A stretch of DNA of 64,000 bases from UBA7477 sp045602925 (GCA_045602925.1 JAZSCN010000012.1:1-64000), one strand, 5' to 3'; shown: positions 1-8,371, counted from the stretch's first letter. Notes: a model not told the origin generated them from the letters alone. Translations and numbers: made by a program.

Positions 1-19
1 GTCCGTTCGTGCCAATTGC

Positions 20-48
20 TTGACTTTTATGTAGCTTTGTGCTGTAAT
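20..48 (+). promoter_or_regulatory. Possible promoter of the ABC exporter genes
   Basis: TTGACT (20-25) and TGTAAT (43-48) are separated by 17 bp, upstream of the first permease frame. The -10 match is imperfect and about 160 bp of untranslated leader would follow, so this is only a plausible assignment. Confidence 0.4.
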
Positions 49-211
49 GGTTATAGAGATTAAATTGTAGTAAACTAATGTGAAGCTTTAAGGCTATCAT
101 ATTTTAAGCCTATACATAAGCTAATATATTAAAGATTGGGGATAGTCCGATGTACTAAAATCTATTATAAGTTTATTGATACATTCTAAAAATGAAATGG
201 AGGAATCTATT

Positions 212-1278
212 ATGTTTTCACTTTTCATAACATACATAAAAAGGTCTTTCTCAAAAAGACCTCTTACATATTCGCTTTTGCTCTTTATGGAAATCACAAG
301 TATAGTATGTGTTCTTTTTGTCTTTGGTATGATTTATAGAGCGTATACCGTATTCGAAGATAGCGATAGGGATGAAAGAACAATTACTGCTGTCTTTGAA
401 GACGAGTATGCCATGACTCTTGAAGAACAGCTGGCAAGCTGTATCGACGGTGCAACCTTCAAGTCCGGTGCAAGTAAGGTATTCGATAATATAGATTATG
501 AATACGAATTATATAGTGCCTATGGACTTTTAGAGTACGATGGAGCAACGTATAAGTTTAATGTTAGTAAATCAAGTAGCACTCTACAGCTAAACCAAAT
601 GAGGTTATTATAGATAACGAGCGACTTGGCACTAGCTTTTCTGTAGGTGACAAAATTACAATCGCAGGCAAGGAATACACGGTTTTAAAAACAGAAATTG
701 AGACTACCTCAGATTTTGTTTTTAGCTCTATTGATGATGTTCCCGATGAGTGTAAAATACGCGAGTTTATGTATATCTTAAATACTCAGCCTACTTATGA
801 CAAAGCAGAAGAACTCATTGACCTTATGAATGACGTGTTTAATATGCCGACAAGCATTGCCATTCCCGAAACCCTTGAGCTTTTAGATGAACAGCTTAAC
901 ACGATGCAGGTGTTTGTGTCGTCGCTTATGATTTTGTTTGCTGTGTTCAACTGTATGCTTTGCTATAAGTACATTTATTCAACAAGCAAAGAAACGCTTA
1001 GAATTATGCGAGTTTGCGGTGCAACAAAGACCTATTGCAAAGGAATTTATATAGCTGAAATTTCATTACATATTCTATTGTGTTTCAGCGTTGCATACCT
1101 ACTCTTTAATAATATTGTTTTAAAGATTGCCACAAACCATTATGAAGGAATAGAAGTTGCGTATAACACCTCAAATTATGCCTTTATATTGCTGGCTTAT
1201 GCTGTTATAAGTCTGCTCATTAGTATATTTACTGTGCTGCCATTTGCTTCAGAACAGATGACAAAGCATCAACAGTAG
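212..1278 (+). pseudogene. FtsX-type ABC permease, disrupted by a frameshift
   Basis: The likely start is ATG 212, with GGAGG at 199-203. The first frame codes an N-terminal membrane segment and the start of an extracellular domain, then hits TAG at 611. The same protein sense continues in the -1 frame: from about 583 it reads STAKPNEVIIDNERLGTSF, and it stays open through a C-terminal block of three hydrophobic segments to the stop at 1278. A single missing base at about 575-590 explains this. An intact gene would be an FtsX/MacB-like permease of about 355 residues partnering the permease and ATPase downstream. It could be a real lesion or a sequencing or assembly error. Only three nearby codons are unclear; the rest of both halves looks normal. 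Confidence 0.75.
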
Positions 1279-1291
1279 GAGGTGTAGCAAA

Positions 1292-2485
1292 ATGAAGTAT
1301 CTAAAGTATGGATTTATACAGTTTAGCAGAAACTTCTCGCTGTGCCTTATAATGATTGCCGAGATTACTGCAATTATAGTTGCTCTGAATATCTCAATTG
1401 GAAGCTATAATTCAAGAAATATGCTGTATAAGCCTTTTGAGCAGTATCTAAATCAAGACGGTTGGTATATTAAAGCTTCTGAGTTCGATTCATCAGAAGA
1501 CAAGCTTTCTGAAATTATTGGTGAGCTAGAAGGGGAATTTGAGGAAATATCCTTTTATAATAGCACCGTTTCAACACTAAATGGCGAGGTAAAGATTGCG
1601 ATAGTTAATGATAGCTTGTATGAAAAGTTGTGTATGCCTCTTGAATTTGGTGATTATTCGGAGGCAGTAATAACAAGCAATCCTTATTTTAACCTAAATG
1701 ATAGTTTACAGCTTGGCACTACGATTATAAATTTAAGTGGTGTGTTAACCGAGAATACATACATTCCAAACTTATCCGGATATCATATTGATATGGATGT
1801 TACTCATTTTTATGATGTTTATCAGTCCGGAGCTCACAGCATTCAGCAGGATGCATTTGGAACTGAAGTAAAACAGACACCGATTGTTATTGTTCCTCAG
1901 TCAAAGGTGCAGACGGAAATTGACAGGTCTTTAAACAATGGAGTTTATCAGTCTTTTTGGCGACTACTGGTTTCTACATCTGAGCTTAGTGACGAACAGC
2001 GTAGACACAATGACGAGATATTAAAACAGAATAGTATGTCTGTTCCGTATATGTCATTTTCAGTCCTTAACGATAGAAGCTTGATTTATGTCAATGAGAG
2101 TCTTGAAAAGGTTATACCGATTATAGCTTGTGTAGGTATAATTGCATTGTTTGGCGTACTTTGTTGTTGTTCAATAAATGTATCACGAAATTTGAGAAAT
2201 AATGCTATACTTTATATATGTGGTGCTTCTCATAAGGATTGCTCAAAAATTAATGCTGTTACCGATTTTATCGTAGTGTTTGTATCGCTGCTGATTTCAC
2301 TTGGCATATTAAGAATTGTAAGCACCACAAGTTTAAACGAAAGCATTGGCTTTATAGTGGACAGGAATAACGTTATTGCTACTGTAGTATTTGCAATTGC
2401 TGTTTTCCTTGTTACACGAATAGTATCCGCATTTGTATTTGCAAGAAAAACACCTAAAGATATATTGAACTCCGGAGGTATCTAG
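1292..2485 (+). CDS. FtsX-family ABC transporter permease
   Basis: This 397-residue protein has one N-terminal membrane segment (about 12-35), an extracellular region of about 230 residues, and three C-terminal hydrophobic segments (about 270-385). That is the FtsX/MacB permease layout. AGGAGG lies just before ATG 1292. The ATPase gene starts 2 nt after its stop, so the two are translationally coupled. Exporters of this type in Firmicutes commonly handle antimicrobial peptides or cell-envelope stress, often under a two-component system. No such system is in view upstream, so the substrate is inferred only at that general level. The partner permease upstream is frameshifted, so the complex may be impaired or this subunit may form a homodimer. 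Confidence 0.8.
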   Translation: MKYLKYGFIQFSRNFSLCLIMIAEITAIIVALNISIGSYNSRNMLYKPFEQYLNQDGWYIKASEFDSSEDKLSEIIGELEGEFEEISFYNSTVSTLNGEVKIAIVNDSLYEKLCMPLEFGDYSEAVITSNPYFNLNDSLQLGTTIINLSGVLTENTYIPNLSGYHIDMDVTHFYDVYQSGAHSIQQDAFGTEVKQTPIVIVPQSKVQTEIDRSLNNGVYQSFWRLLVSTSELSDEQRRHNDEILKQNSMSVPYMSFSVLNDRSLIYVNESLEKVIPIIACVGIIALFGVLCCCSINVSRNLRNNAILYICGASHKDCSKINAVTDFIVVFVSLLISLGILRIVSTTSLNESIGFIVDRNNVIATVVFAIAVFLVTRIVSAFVFARKTPKDILNSGGI

Positions 2486-2487
2486 CT

Positions 2488-3159
2488 ATGATTAAACTAA
2501 CAAACATCCAAAAGGTCTATAACCCCAAGAAAGCAAATGAGTTCGAGGCTCTTAAGGGAGTTTCCTGCGAGATTGAAGACGGAGAGCTTGTCGCAATAAT
2601 AGGTAAATCAGGAGCAGGCAAGTCCACACTCCTCCACATCTTAGCTTGTATAGACAACTACCAAAACGGCGAGTATGTGATTGACGATATAACCGTAAAA
2701 AAGCTTTCTGAAAAGGAATACGCAAGAATAAGAAACGAGAAGGTCGGTATGGTAATGCAGGACTTTGCATTGGTAGAAGACTTTACAGCCCTCGAAAATG
2801 TTATGATTCCGCTTACTTTTACCAAGAAGAAGATTACAAACAAAAAGCAAAAAGCCCTCGACGCACTAAAGGAAGTAGGCATTGAGGAGCTTGCTAAAAA
2901 GCCTTGTAACAAGCTCTCGGGCGGACAAAAGCAAAGAGTAGCAATCGCAAGAGCAATAGTAAACGAGCCAAGTATGATTCTTGCAGACGAACCAACAGGT
3001 GCTCTCGATACAAAAACAGGTGCAGAAATTATGGAGCTGTTCAAAAAGCTTAACAAGGAAGGCAGAACAGTTATCATAGTAACCCACGACCCAAAGATAG
3101 CAGACCAGTGCGACAGAGTCATCGAAATCTCCGACGGCGAGATTGTAAAGCCAGCATAA
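2488..3159 (+). CDS. ABC transporter ATP-binding protein (MacB/LolD type)
   Basis: This 223-residue cytoplasmic ATPase powers the adjacent FtsX-type permeases. Visible motifs are Walker A GKSGAGKS (39-46), signature LSGGQ (143-147), Walker B MILADE (163-168) followed by PTGALD, and the H-loop His200. The PTGALD sequence after Walker B is typical of the MacB/LolD/FtsE class rather than importers. Its length is normal for the family and all catalytic motifs are intact. The ribosome site GGAGG lies inside the 3' end of the permease gene. An intrinsic terminator follows directly, so this is the last gene of the operon. Confidence 0.93.
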   Translation: MIKLTNIQKVYNPKKANEFEALKGVSCEIEDGELVAIIGKSGAGKSTLLHILACIDNYQNGEYVIDDITVKKLSEKEYARIRNEKVGMVMQDFALVEDFTALENVMIPLTFTKKKITNKKQKALDALKEVGIEELAKKPCNKLSGGQKQRVAIARAIVNEPSMILADEPTGALDTKTGAEIMELFKKLNKEGRTVIIVTHDPKIADQCDRVIEISDGEIVKPA

Positions 3160-3170
3160 CACAGAAACAA

Positions 3171-3204
3171 AAAACAGACATCCGATTGGGTGTCTGTTTT
3201 GTTT
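3171..3204 (+). terminator. Intrinsic terminator after the ABC exporter operon
   Basis: AAAACAGACA (3171-3180) pairs with TGTCTGTTTT (3191-3200) around a 10-nt loop and runs into a T-rich tract. It lies directly after the ATPase stop codon. It could also serve thiT from the opposite strand, since the 5' side is A-rich. Confidence 0.8.
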
Positions 3205-3217
3205 GGTATAGAAAAGA

Positions 3218-3799
3218 CTATAACTCTTCTATGATTCTATTTTGTATTGCAGGTACTTTCAAAATCGAAATTGCACCGATGCAAGTGAAGATTATTTCAG
3301 GGAGCATATATGAGCCGTTGTACAAAAAGCTGTAGAGGAAAGTGTTGTTTGTTGAAAAACCATCCCAAAGCTTTCCCACACTATGGAATATTACAACTCC
3401 GCTGGCAAAATGACAGGCGAAACGTAACATGAGAGCGAGAATCGTGCCTGCTATCCATCCTTTTAGTCCCTTCTTGCGGAAGATACCGGATAATCCGATA
3501 GCTGTGAAAGCCAGAATATAGTCTAAAAGTATACATCCTACTAGCATAACAGGCTTTAGTCCCCAAGCAAAAAGTCCGTCACTGATTCCTTGGAACAACT
3601 GGAACAACGAGAATAAGAATGCAACTGCGATACCTTTCTTGAGTCCATATCTGTTGCTGTAAACAACTAACGGAAGCATACTTAGAAGTGTTATAGAACC
3701 TCCCCAAGGTAGCTTGTAAATTCTAATCATACTAAGAACTATACCCATAGCAATTACAAGTGCTCCTTCAATGTAAGGGAGAGTTTTTGCTTTTTTCAT
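3218..3799 (-). CDS. thiT: ECF thiamine transporter substrate-binding subunit ThiT
   Basis: This 193-residue integral membrane protein has about six hydrophobic segments. It shows the ThiT/YuaJ family pattern: an N-terminal positively charged start, then a 'LPWGGSITLLSMLPL' stretch and a 'RYGLKKG' turn. ThiT is the S-component that binds thiamine and docks to a shared ECF energizing module encoded elsewhere. The identification is supported independently by a TPP riboswitch directly upstream. The ribosome site GAAAGG precedes the ATG. The gene has no local transport partners, as is usual for group II ECF S-components. Confidence 0.92.
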   Translation of the reverse strand: MKKAKTLPYIEGALVIAMGIVLSMIRIYKLPWGGSITLLSMLPLVVYSNRYGLKKGIAVAFLFSLFQLFQGISDGLFAWGLKPVMLVGCILLDYILAFTAIGLSGIFRKKGLKGWIAGTILALMLRFACHFASGVVIFHSVGKLWDGFSTNNTFLYSFLYNGSYMLPEIIFTCIGAISILKVPAIQNRIIEEL

Positions 3800-3820
3800 A
3801 TAGATTTTCCTTTCAATTCA

Positions 3821-3945
3821 AAAACGGAGATACTCTATGCGAATATCTCCGTATATGGCTATCATTAGACTTCCTACGGCGGCATTATCCGCATCAGGTA
3901 ACAGGTCGAATTTCTTCCTCTCAGCCATTATAGGCTCCCTGGTCC
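3821..3945 (-). promoter_or_regulatory. TPP (thi-box) riboswitch with terminator
   Basis: On the minus strand the aptamer runs from 3945 to about 3867. It shows the conserved CTGAGAGG block near 3917-3924, the ACCTGATGCGGATAATGCCG block at about 3897-3878, and the CGTAGGAAG end. GGAC (3945-3942) can pair with GTCT (3870-3867) as P1. An intrinsic terminator follows: ACGGAGATA pairs with TATCTCCGT (3852-3844 with 3832-3824) and is followed by five T. Thiamine pyrophosphate binding is expected to favour the terminator and switch off thiT. Confidence 0.95.
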
Positions 3946-3956
3946 ATTTTTTTATT

Positions 3957-4042
3957 TGGTGCAGAAGATGGGACTTGAACCCACACGACATTGCTGCCAC
4001 TGGCACCTGAAGCCAGCGCGTCTGCCATTCCGCCACTTCTGC
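3957..4042 (-). tRNA. tRNA-Leu (anticodon CAG)
   Basis: The 86-nt minus-strand sequence starts GCAGAAG and ends CTTCTGC plus encoded ACCA. The anticodon stem is CTGGC/GCCAG around loop TTCAGGT, giving anticodon CAG. A long variable arm follows and GGTTCAAGTCC forms the T-loop. The length and long variable arm are typical of type II tRNA-Leu. Its 3' end is only 11 nt before the TPP aptamer with no terminator between, so it is probably processed from a tRNA-riboswitch-thiT transcript. Confidence 0.95.
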
Positions 4043-4233
4043 AAATATTATTGAATCCGTAATTTTTACACGGTTGGATTCTTCACCGAGGTGGGTTTCA
4101 ATAGAAACAGTTCCACTAGCTTGATAAAATAAAAGCAAAATCAGATATAATTAACTGACGTAACGTTACCTTAAGCGAGCACGTCTGTAATCAGCTCAAA
4201 AAGAGATACGCACCACATTCTGCTTAAATTAAC
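4043..4233 (-). other. 190-nt structured leader upstream of tRNA-Leu
   Basis: The region lies between the strong minus-strand promoter and the tRNA. It contains the palindrome GTAACGTTAC and a GAAT...CCGT/ACGG...ATTC hairpin just before the tRNA. I see no convincing ORF. It could be 5' leader removed by RNase P, or a separate small RNA. A short AGAATGTGGTGC run resembles part of E. coli 6S RNA, but I could not fold it as one. Confidence 0.4.
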
Positions 4234-4239
4234 TTTGTT

Positions 4240-4268
4240 ATTATATCATAACGAAGTACGTTTGTCAA
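4240..4268 (-). promoter_or_regulatory. Consensus sigma-A promoter for tRNA-Leu/thiT
   Basis: On the minus strand this is a perfect TTGACA (4268-4263), a 17-bp spacer and a perfect TATAAT (4245-4240). It is the only good promoter before tRNA-Leu, the riboswitch and thiT. Confidence 0.9.
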
Positions 4269-4290
4269 GAGATTTATATTTTACTTGAGC

Positions 4291-4320
4291 ATAAAATCAG
4301 CCGTACAAAATACGGCTGAT
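4291..4320 (-). terminator. Intrinsic terminator after the VTT-domain gene
   Basis: ATCAGCCGTA (4296-4305) and TACGGCTGAT (4311-4320) form a 10-bp stem with a 5-nt loop. In the minus direction it is followed by a T-rich TTTTAT tract. Confidence 0.88.
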
Positions 4321-4327
4321 ACTAAGA

Positions 4328-5002
4328 TTATGATTGCTTTTTCTTTTTGTAAATACTATAAATGCATAATGATATAACCGAGAAAAATAGAGTAAGACAA
4401 ATACAAACCCATAGGACAGGGGACCTTGTGTTGTTAAGATTAGCTCCAATAAGTGTAAAAGTTATTATGCTTGGGAGTGAACCTAGTAGACCACCAAAAA
4501 GATATTTGTGTAGTGGCATCTTAAGAGCACCTAAAAACATACTTACAATATCGCTCGGCAGAAAGTATATAGACCTAAGAATAAAGCACATAAAAAATTG
4601 CCTATCCTTATTTGGAATTATAATCTTTGCAAGCTTTGGATGCTTCTCTGAAAGAACCGCTGAAATATCTTTTTTAGAGCTTCTACCGACAAGATATGGA
4701 ATAATAAAGCTGATAACTACTCCGATGCAGTTAATAATTAGCGCAATATGCAATGGAAAAATAACACCGGATACCATTTTGATTACGATAAGAGGGAAAA
4801 ACACACTAATGCTTTTTATCATATATAAAGAAAAAATAAAAATAATAGCAAGAATTAAATTATCTGGTGTGAAATTGAGAACAGAGTCAACAGTTATGTT
4901 ATCACGTCTTCTAAGAATAAAAAGCGAAAACAGAATTACAGCAATCAAAGGTATGATTTTTAAAACTGTAATAATTATCTTTTTGATTTTTTCTTTAGTC
5001 AT
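4328..5002 (-). CDS. TVP38/TMEM64-type VTT-domain membrane protein
   Basis: This 224-residue protein has about six hydrophobic segments. Its central part resembles the VTT (DedA/SNARE-associated) domain: 'VSGVIFP' early in the domain, the 'GRSSKKD' turn, and the 'LRSIYFLPSDIVSMFLGALKM' stretch followed by 'GSLPSIITFTLIG'. VTT proteins act in membrane lipid homeostasis, some as lipid scramblases; the exact substrate here is unknown. It is transcribed alone, with its own promoter and a strong terminator. AAAGG precedes the ATG. Confidence 0.8.
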   Translation of the reverse strand: MTKEKIKKIIITVLKIIPLIAVILFSLFILRRRDNITVDSVLNFTPDNLILAIIFIFSLYMIKSISVFFPLIVIKMVSGVIFPLHIALIINCIGVVISFIIPYLVGRSSKKDISAVLSEKHPKLAKIIIPNKDRQFFMCFILRSIYFLPSDIVSMFLGALKMPLHKYLFGGLLGSLPSIITFTLIGANLNNTRSPVLWVCICLTLFFSVISLCIYSIYKKKKQS

Positions 5003-5033
5003 AGCGAATACCTTTAAAGTTTAACTTTCGTAT

Positions 5034-5062
5034 ATTATAACATTCAATGTCTATTACAGCAA
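5034..5062 (-). promoter_or_regulatory. Promoter of the VTT-domain gene
   Basis: The minus strand reads TTGCTG (5062-5057), a 17-bp spacer and TATAAT (5039-5034), placed about 30 bp before the start codon. Confidence 0.65.
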
Positions 5063-5096
5063 CACTATAATTTAAGTTTTCGGTATAAATATGATA

Positions 5097-5122
5097 CCCG
5101 TAGTAAACGGTAATACTACGGG
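5097..5122. repeat. Perfect 9-bp inverted repeat in the intergenic region
   Basis: CCCGTAGTA (5097-5105) and TACTACGGG (5114-5122) are separated by 8 nt. There is no T-tract on either strand, so it is not an obvious terminator. It lies between the divergent VTT and AraC genes (5003-5369) and could be an operator or a small RNA hairpin. Apart from this and the two promoters, I see nothing else in the gap. Confidence 0.6.
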
Positions 5123-5253
5123 CACCAAAGAAGTTTTATATGAGAGGGAAAAACGCATATTTAATGTTCAGCATCTCGCTGAGTTTCTAAAATTATTATA
5201 TCATAATTATAAAGCGTTTATATAAAAATCTTGCATTTTATATCATTTTGTTG

Positions 5254-5282
5254 TTGCAAATGATGAAATAATATGTTATAAT
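5254..5282 (+). promoter_or_regulatory. Promoter of the AraC-family regulator
   Basis: TTGCAA (5254-5259), a 17-bp spacer and TATAAT (5277-5282) lie about 85 bp before the start codon. Confidence 0.75.
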
Positions 5283-5369
5283 ATTAGTTAATGAAGATTA
5301 ACATATAAAGAAAACGATTACATATTTTTAATATTGATTACATTGATTTGGGTTGGTGATTTTTTTTAT

Positions 5370-6098
5370 ATGAATATTGAAAAAAAGCTTTCTCACGTAG
5401 AGTTCTTAAACCGAGAATATAACGTTTCTCATATGCCATATGAAAGAGAAGTATCGTATTTTAATTACATAAAAGAAGGTAATCTCGAAGAAGCAATGAA
5501 GTTATATAAGCCTATCAATAAAGTGGATATGGGTGTTCTTAGTGATGATGATATGAGAAATGTAAAGTATCATTTTGTTGTTTCGGTAGCTTTGATTACG
5601 AGATTTTGCATTGAAGGTGGTATGCAGTCTGAGGAAGCGTACAATCTCAGCGATATTTATATTAGAAGTGTAGATAAATGTAATAAGGAGTCTGATGTAA
5701 ATAAATTGCTTTATGAAGCTATGCGTGATTACACTCTAAGGATGCAGATTGTAAGAAAGAAAAATAGATACCCAAGAGCAATTACTTTGTGTCTTGACTA
5801 TATTTATGATAACCTTCATACAAAAATTACTTTAGAAAAACTAGCCGAGGTTACCGGCCTTACTACTACTTATGTATCAAAGCTCTTTAGAAAAGAGGTT
5901 GGACTTACAGTTTCGGAATATATTAAAAAGAAGCGTATAGAAGCTGCAGAGAATATGCTCAAGTATTCAAATTACTCCTGCATAGAAATTGCCGACTACC
6001 TCTGCTTTTGCTCTGAAAGTCACTTTATACAGTCTTTCAAGAAGATGACAGGTTATACCCCTAAAAAGTATCGTGACCTTTTCTTTAGAACACATTAA
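5370..6098 (+). CDS. AraC-family transcriptional regulator
   Basis: This cytoplasmic DNA-binding protein of 242 residues starts at ATG 5370, preceded by GGTTGGTGA; a TTG at 5334 is also open. The last 100 residues carry the two helix-turn-helix AraC domain: 'ITLEKLAEVTGLTTTYVSKLFRKEVG' is the first helix pair and 'SCIEIADYLCFCSESHFIQSFKKMTGYTPKKYR' the second, ending in the family signature. The N-terminal 130 residues are helical with no recognisable cupin, so the signal is unknown. It is transcribed alone and flanked by a bidirectional terminator. Its target is not evident; the nearby lipoprotein genes are candidates only by proximity. Confidence 0.9.
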   Translation: MNIEKKLSHVEFLNREYNVSHMPYEREVSYFNYIKEGNLEEAMKLYKPINKVDMGVLSDDDMRNVKYHFVVSVALITRFCIEGGMQSEEAYNLSDIYIRSVDKCNKESDVNKLLYEAMRDYTLRMQIVRKKNRYPRAITLCLDYIYDNLHTKITLEKLAEVTGLTTTYVSKLFRKEVGLTVSEYIKKKRIEAAENMLKYSNYSCIEIADYLCFCSESHFIQSFKKMTGYTPKKYRDLFFRTH

Positions 6099-6103
6099 AT
6101 AAA

Positions 6104-6137
6104 AAAGCCACAGACCTTATGCCTGTGGCTTTGTTTT
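6104..6137. terminator. Bidirectional intrinsic terminator
   Basis: AAAGCCACAG (6104-6113) and CTGTGGCTTT (6123-6132) form a 10-bp stem with A-rich and T-rich flanks. It separates the AraC gene from the convergent lipoprotein gene. Confidence 0.88.
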
Positions 6138-6148
6138 ATGTTATTGTT

Positions 6149-8248
6149 TTATCCCGCTAATGAAAGGGAAGAATCATTCCCCTGAGCGTAATCAAGTATA
6201 GCTTCAAAGCTGTACTTTTCAAGGTCAACATTGTGCTCCCAAGGCAAGTCGTCTCCCTCGTCGATGCACTCAAAGGTGTATCTTAAGCAGTGACAAACGT
6301 ATGCTACCTTCCTCTGTAAGTACTCTGATTCGTAATAGTAGTCAGGCATATTACCCTCGTCAACATTGAATACGTGTCCGAAGACCATCGCTAAGTCTTC
6401 CAGCTCGAAGTTTGCGGAGTATAAGTCAAAGAAAGCAACGTCTTCGTTAGACTCCGTGTAATCAGGGAAGTAATTTTGTGCTTCACTGTTTTCGGTGAAG
6501 TCGTATCCTTTGTAGGAGCTGGAGTAATCAAATCCCGAAGGATTAAGCGCATCCAGATTATCAAACGGCGTGAGGTAGTTTCCGTTTTCGGCTTCAAACA
6601 TTGCATTGTCTGTCAGTGCATCAATAGCATGCATAAACTCGTGTGCATATGAAAGATTGTTATCATATGTCATACTGGTGTTCGTGCAAAGAGCAATTAC
6701 AAGAGGGTCGTAAAAATAAAAGCAAAGACCTCCCGCTGAGGAAACTGTGCCGTCGGATAGCGTATCTGACGTAATAGATTCAAAGAAATAAATGTCTATC
6801 CCTTCAATACCGCCGATTTCAACAAGCTCCTTAAAGAAGCCCTCAGGGAACAGCCTCAGAAATCCTTGAAGGTTCAGTACACTGTATAAATTGTTCAGGT
6901 CGTTTTCGTCAGGTGTGCAAAGATAATCCGAATAAACATCATCGCTTAATGGCGATTCTACAAATACGTCTATACCGAATTCCTGCTTAATTTCGTTGAT
7001 AGCCTTCTGAGTCTTTTCTGAAGCATTTTCAGCATATATAAATTCATTTTCGTCAACTGATTCTGAAGTCTTTGTGCGACGTAAGTATACCGCAATGCCT
7101 CCGTTATCAGAAAAAACACTCACTACAAAAATTGCAAAGTCATCGGTATCTGCAATGCTGGAAATATAGTGTGTTTCTGCAGTACCTTCAAATGCTATGC
7201 AGGAAACAAGCTTTCCTGTGTCAGTGTCGTATCTTAGAATGTTAACCGTGTCGGCATCAACAAGATTGTTAAAGTAGACATCGTTTGCATCATTAGCTGT
7301 AATAACACTTGAGGTTACAGGGAAGCATCCCTCGGAAATAATATCGGCGTTTTCTCCGTAGACTTTAAAACTATTTGCTATCGCATCAGCTTCAACAACG
7401 TGGTTGGCAGTTGTAAAAATTATAGGGCATTCACTGAAAGGTCTGAATTCGCCTGTCGATATGTCAAAGACAACCGAATTAGTCTGTGATGCTTCGTAAT
7501 CTGCGTCGTAGCTTACAGTACTGAAGACAAGCTCGCTGTCCGAAACAGCTCCCACTAAAGTAACCATACCTTCAAATGCGACGGTGCATTCGTCTGCGGT
7601 ATAGCTACCGTCATCTGAGAACTTGTAGCAGTAAACAGTGCCGCTTTCTTCGGAGAAAGCGAACAGCGTGTTACCGAAAAGCTCATTCTGTGTGAAGCAT
7701 AAATCATCGGGAAGCTTTATGTCCGAAATTTTTAAAAGCGTTTCTGCATCGTAGATATCAAAAGTGCCGAAGCAGTAATCTGAAAGTATTATTAAATCAC
7801 CTGTGTAATATACAGAATACGTACTATCATCAGAGCAGGGCTTGAAATTACAGCTTTTCATTTTACCGCTTTCAAGGTCAATGAGATAAATGTGTCCCGA
7901 TTCTTCGGTACCCTCAAAATCGTTTGTGACAATAGCAACCTTGTTATCAACGAAAGCGGAAATATCTTCTGTGTTATTAAAATCCTCGCCTTCAAGCCTC
8001 CACATATCATCACCCGAAAGAGTCGCAATCGAGCTGAAATCCGCCTTATCAGGATTAAACGGAATGTCAGGCTCTGAACTGTCAGAAGAAGACGAATCAT
8101 CAGTAACGGACGAGCTGTCAGCGATTGATGAACTGCTTTCGTCTGCCGCCGATGAGCTGTCAGCAACAGATGAGCTATCTGTGTTACTGCATCCGCTCAG
8201 TAATAAAGCGGTAGCAGCAATAAGTGCAAAAAATCTATTGAATTTCAT
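6149..8248 (-). CDS. Serine-rich lipoprotein with HExxH metallopeptidase-like domain
   Basis: This is a surface lipoprotein of 699 residues. The start ATG 8248 has GAGGAG just upstream. A signal peptide ends at lipobox LLSG-Cys20, followed by a Ser/Asp linker to about residue 60. Residues about 70-395 are repeated beta-rich segments reminiscent of a propeller. The C-terminal part contains HEFMH (536-540), the HExxH zinc-protease motif, in context 'YAHEFMHAID'. A downstream 'ELEDLAMVFG' offers Glu617 as a possible third zinc ligand, similar to the anthrax-lethal-factor-like peptidase arrangement. Catalysis is inferred, not shown. The gene is monocistronic, with its own promoter and terminator. 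Substrate unknown. Confidence 0.75.
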   Translation of the reverse strand: MKFNRFFALIAATALLLSGCSNTDSSSVADSSSAADESSSSIADSSSVTDDSSSSDSSEPDIPFNPDKADFSSIATLSGDDMWRLEGEDFNNTEDISAFVDNKVAIVTNDFEGTEESGHIYLIDLESGKMKSCNFKPCSDDSTYSVYYTGDLIILSDYCFGTFDIYDAETLLKISDIKLPDDLCFTQNELFGNTLFAFSEESGTVYCYKFSDDGSYTADECTVAFEGMVTLVGAVSDSELVFSTVSYDADYEASQTNSVVFDISTGEFRPFSECPIIFTTANHVVEADAIANSFKVYGENADIISEGCFPVTSSVITANDANDVYFNNLVDADTVNILRYDTDTGKLVSCIAFEGTAETHYISSIADTDDFAIFVVSVFSDNGGIAVYLRRTKTSESVDENEFIYAENASEKTQKAINEIKQEFGIDVFVESPLSDDVYSDYLCTPDENDLNNLYSVLNLQGFLRLFPEGFFKELVEIGGIEGIDIYFFESITSDTLSDGTVSSAGGLCFYFYDPLVIALCTNTSMTYDNNLSYAHEFMHAIDALTDNAMFEAENGNYLTPFDNLDALNPSGFDYSSSYKGYDFTENSEAQNYFPDYTESNEDVAFFDLYSANFELEDLAMVFGHVFNVDEGNMPDYYYESEYLQRKVAYVCHCLRYTFECIDEGDDLPWEHNVDLEKYSFEAILDYAQGNDSSLSLAG

Positions 8249-8282
8249 ATAAATCTCCTCAAATATATTAGCTTTCAAAGGT

Positions 8283-8311
8283 ATTATAACATAACAGCCG
8301 CTGTTATTCAA
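8283..8311 (-). promoter_or_regulatory. Promoter of the HExxH lipoprotein gene
   Basis: The minus strand reads TTGAAT (8311-8306), a 17-bp spacer and TATAAT (8288-8283), about 35 bp before the start. Confidence 0.75.
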
Positions 8312-8371
8312 ACGTTTTCGTGGATATTCTACTTATGTGCTAAAATCCACTGTCTGATATAGCATAGCTTT

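Noticed and set aside
2658..3170. Long minus-strand open frame opposite the ABC ATPase gene
   Set aside because: It is the reverse complement of a gene with complete ATPase motifs; the translation has no coherent family pattern or ribosome site.
3818..4138. 106-residue minus-strand frame over tRNA-Leu and the TPP riboswitch
   Set aside because: It translates conserved RNA sequence; the tRNA and riboswitch explain the region.
4362..5024. 220-residue plus-strand frame opposite the VTT-domain gene
   Set aside because: The minus-strand protein has family motifs, a promoter and a terminator; this frame has none.
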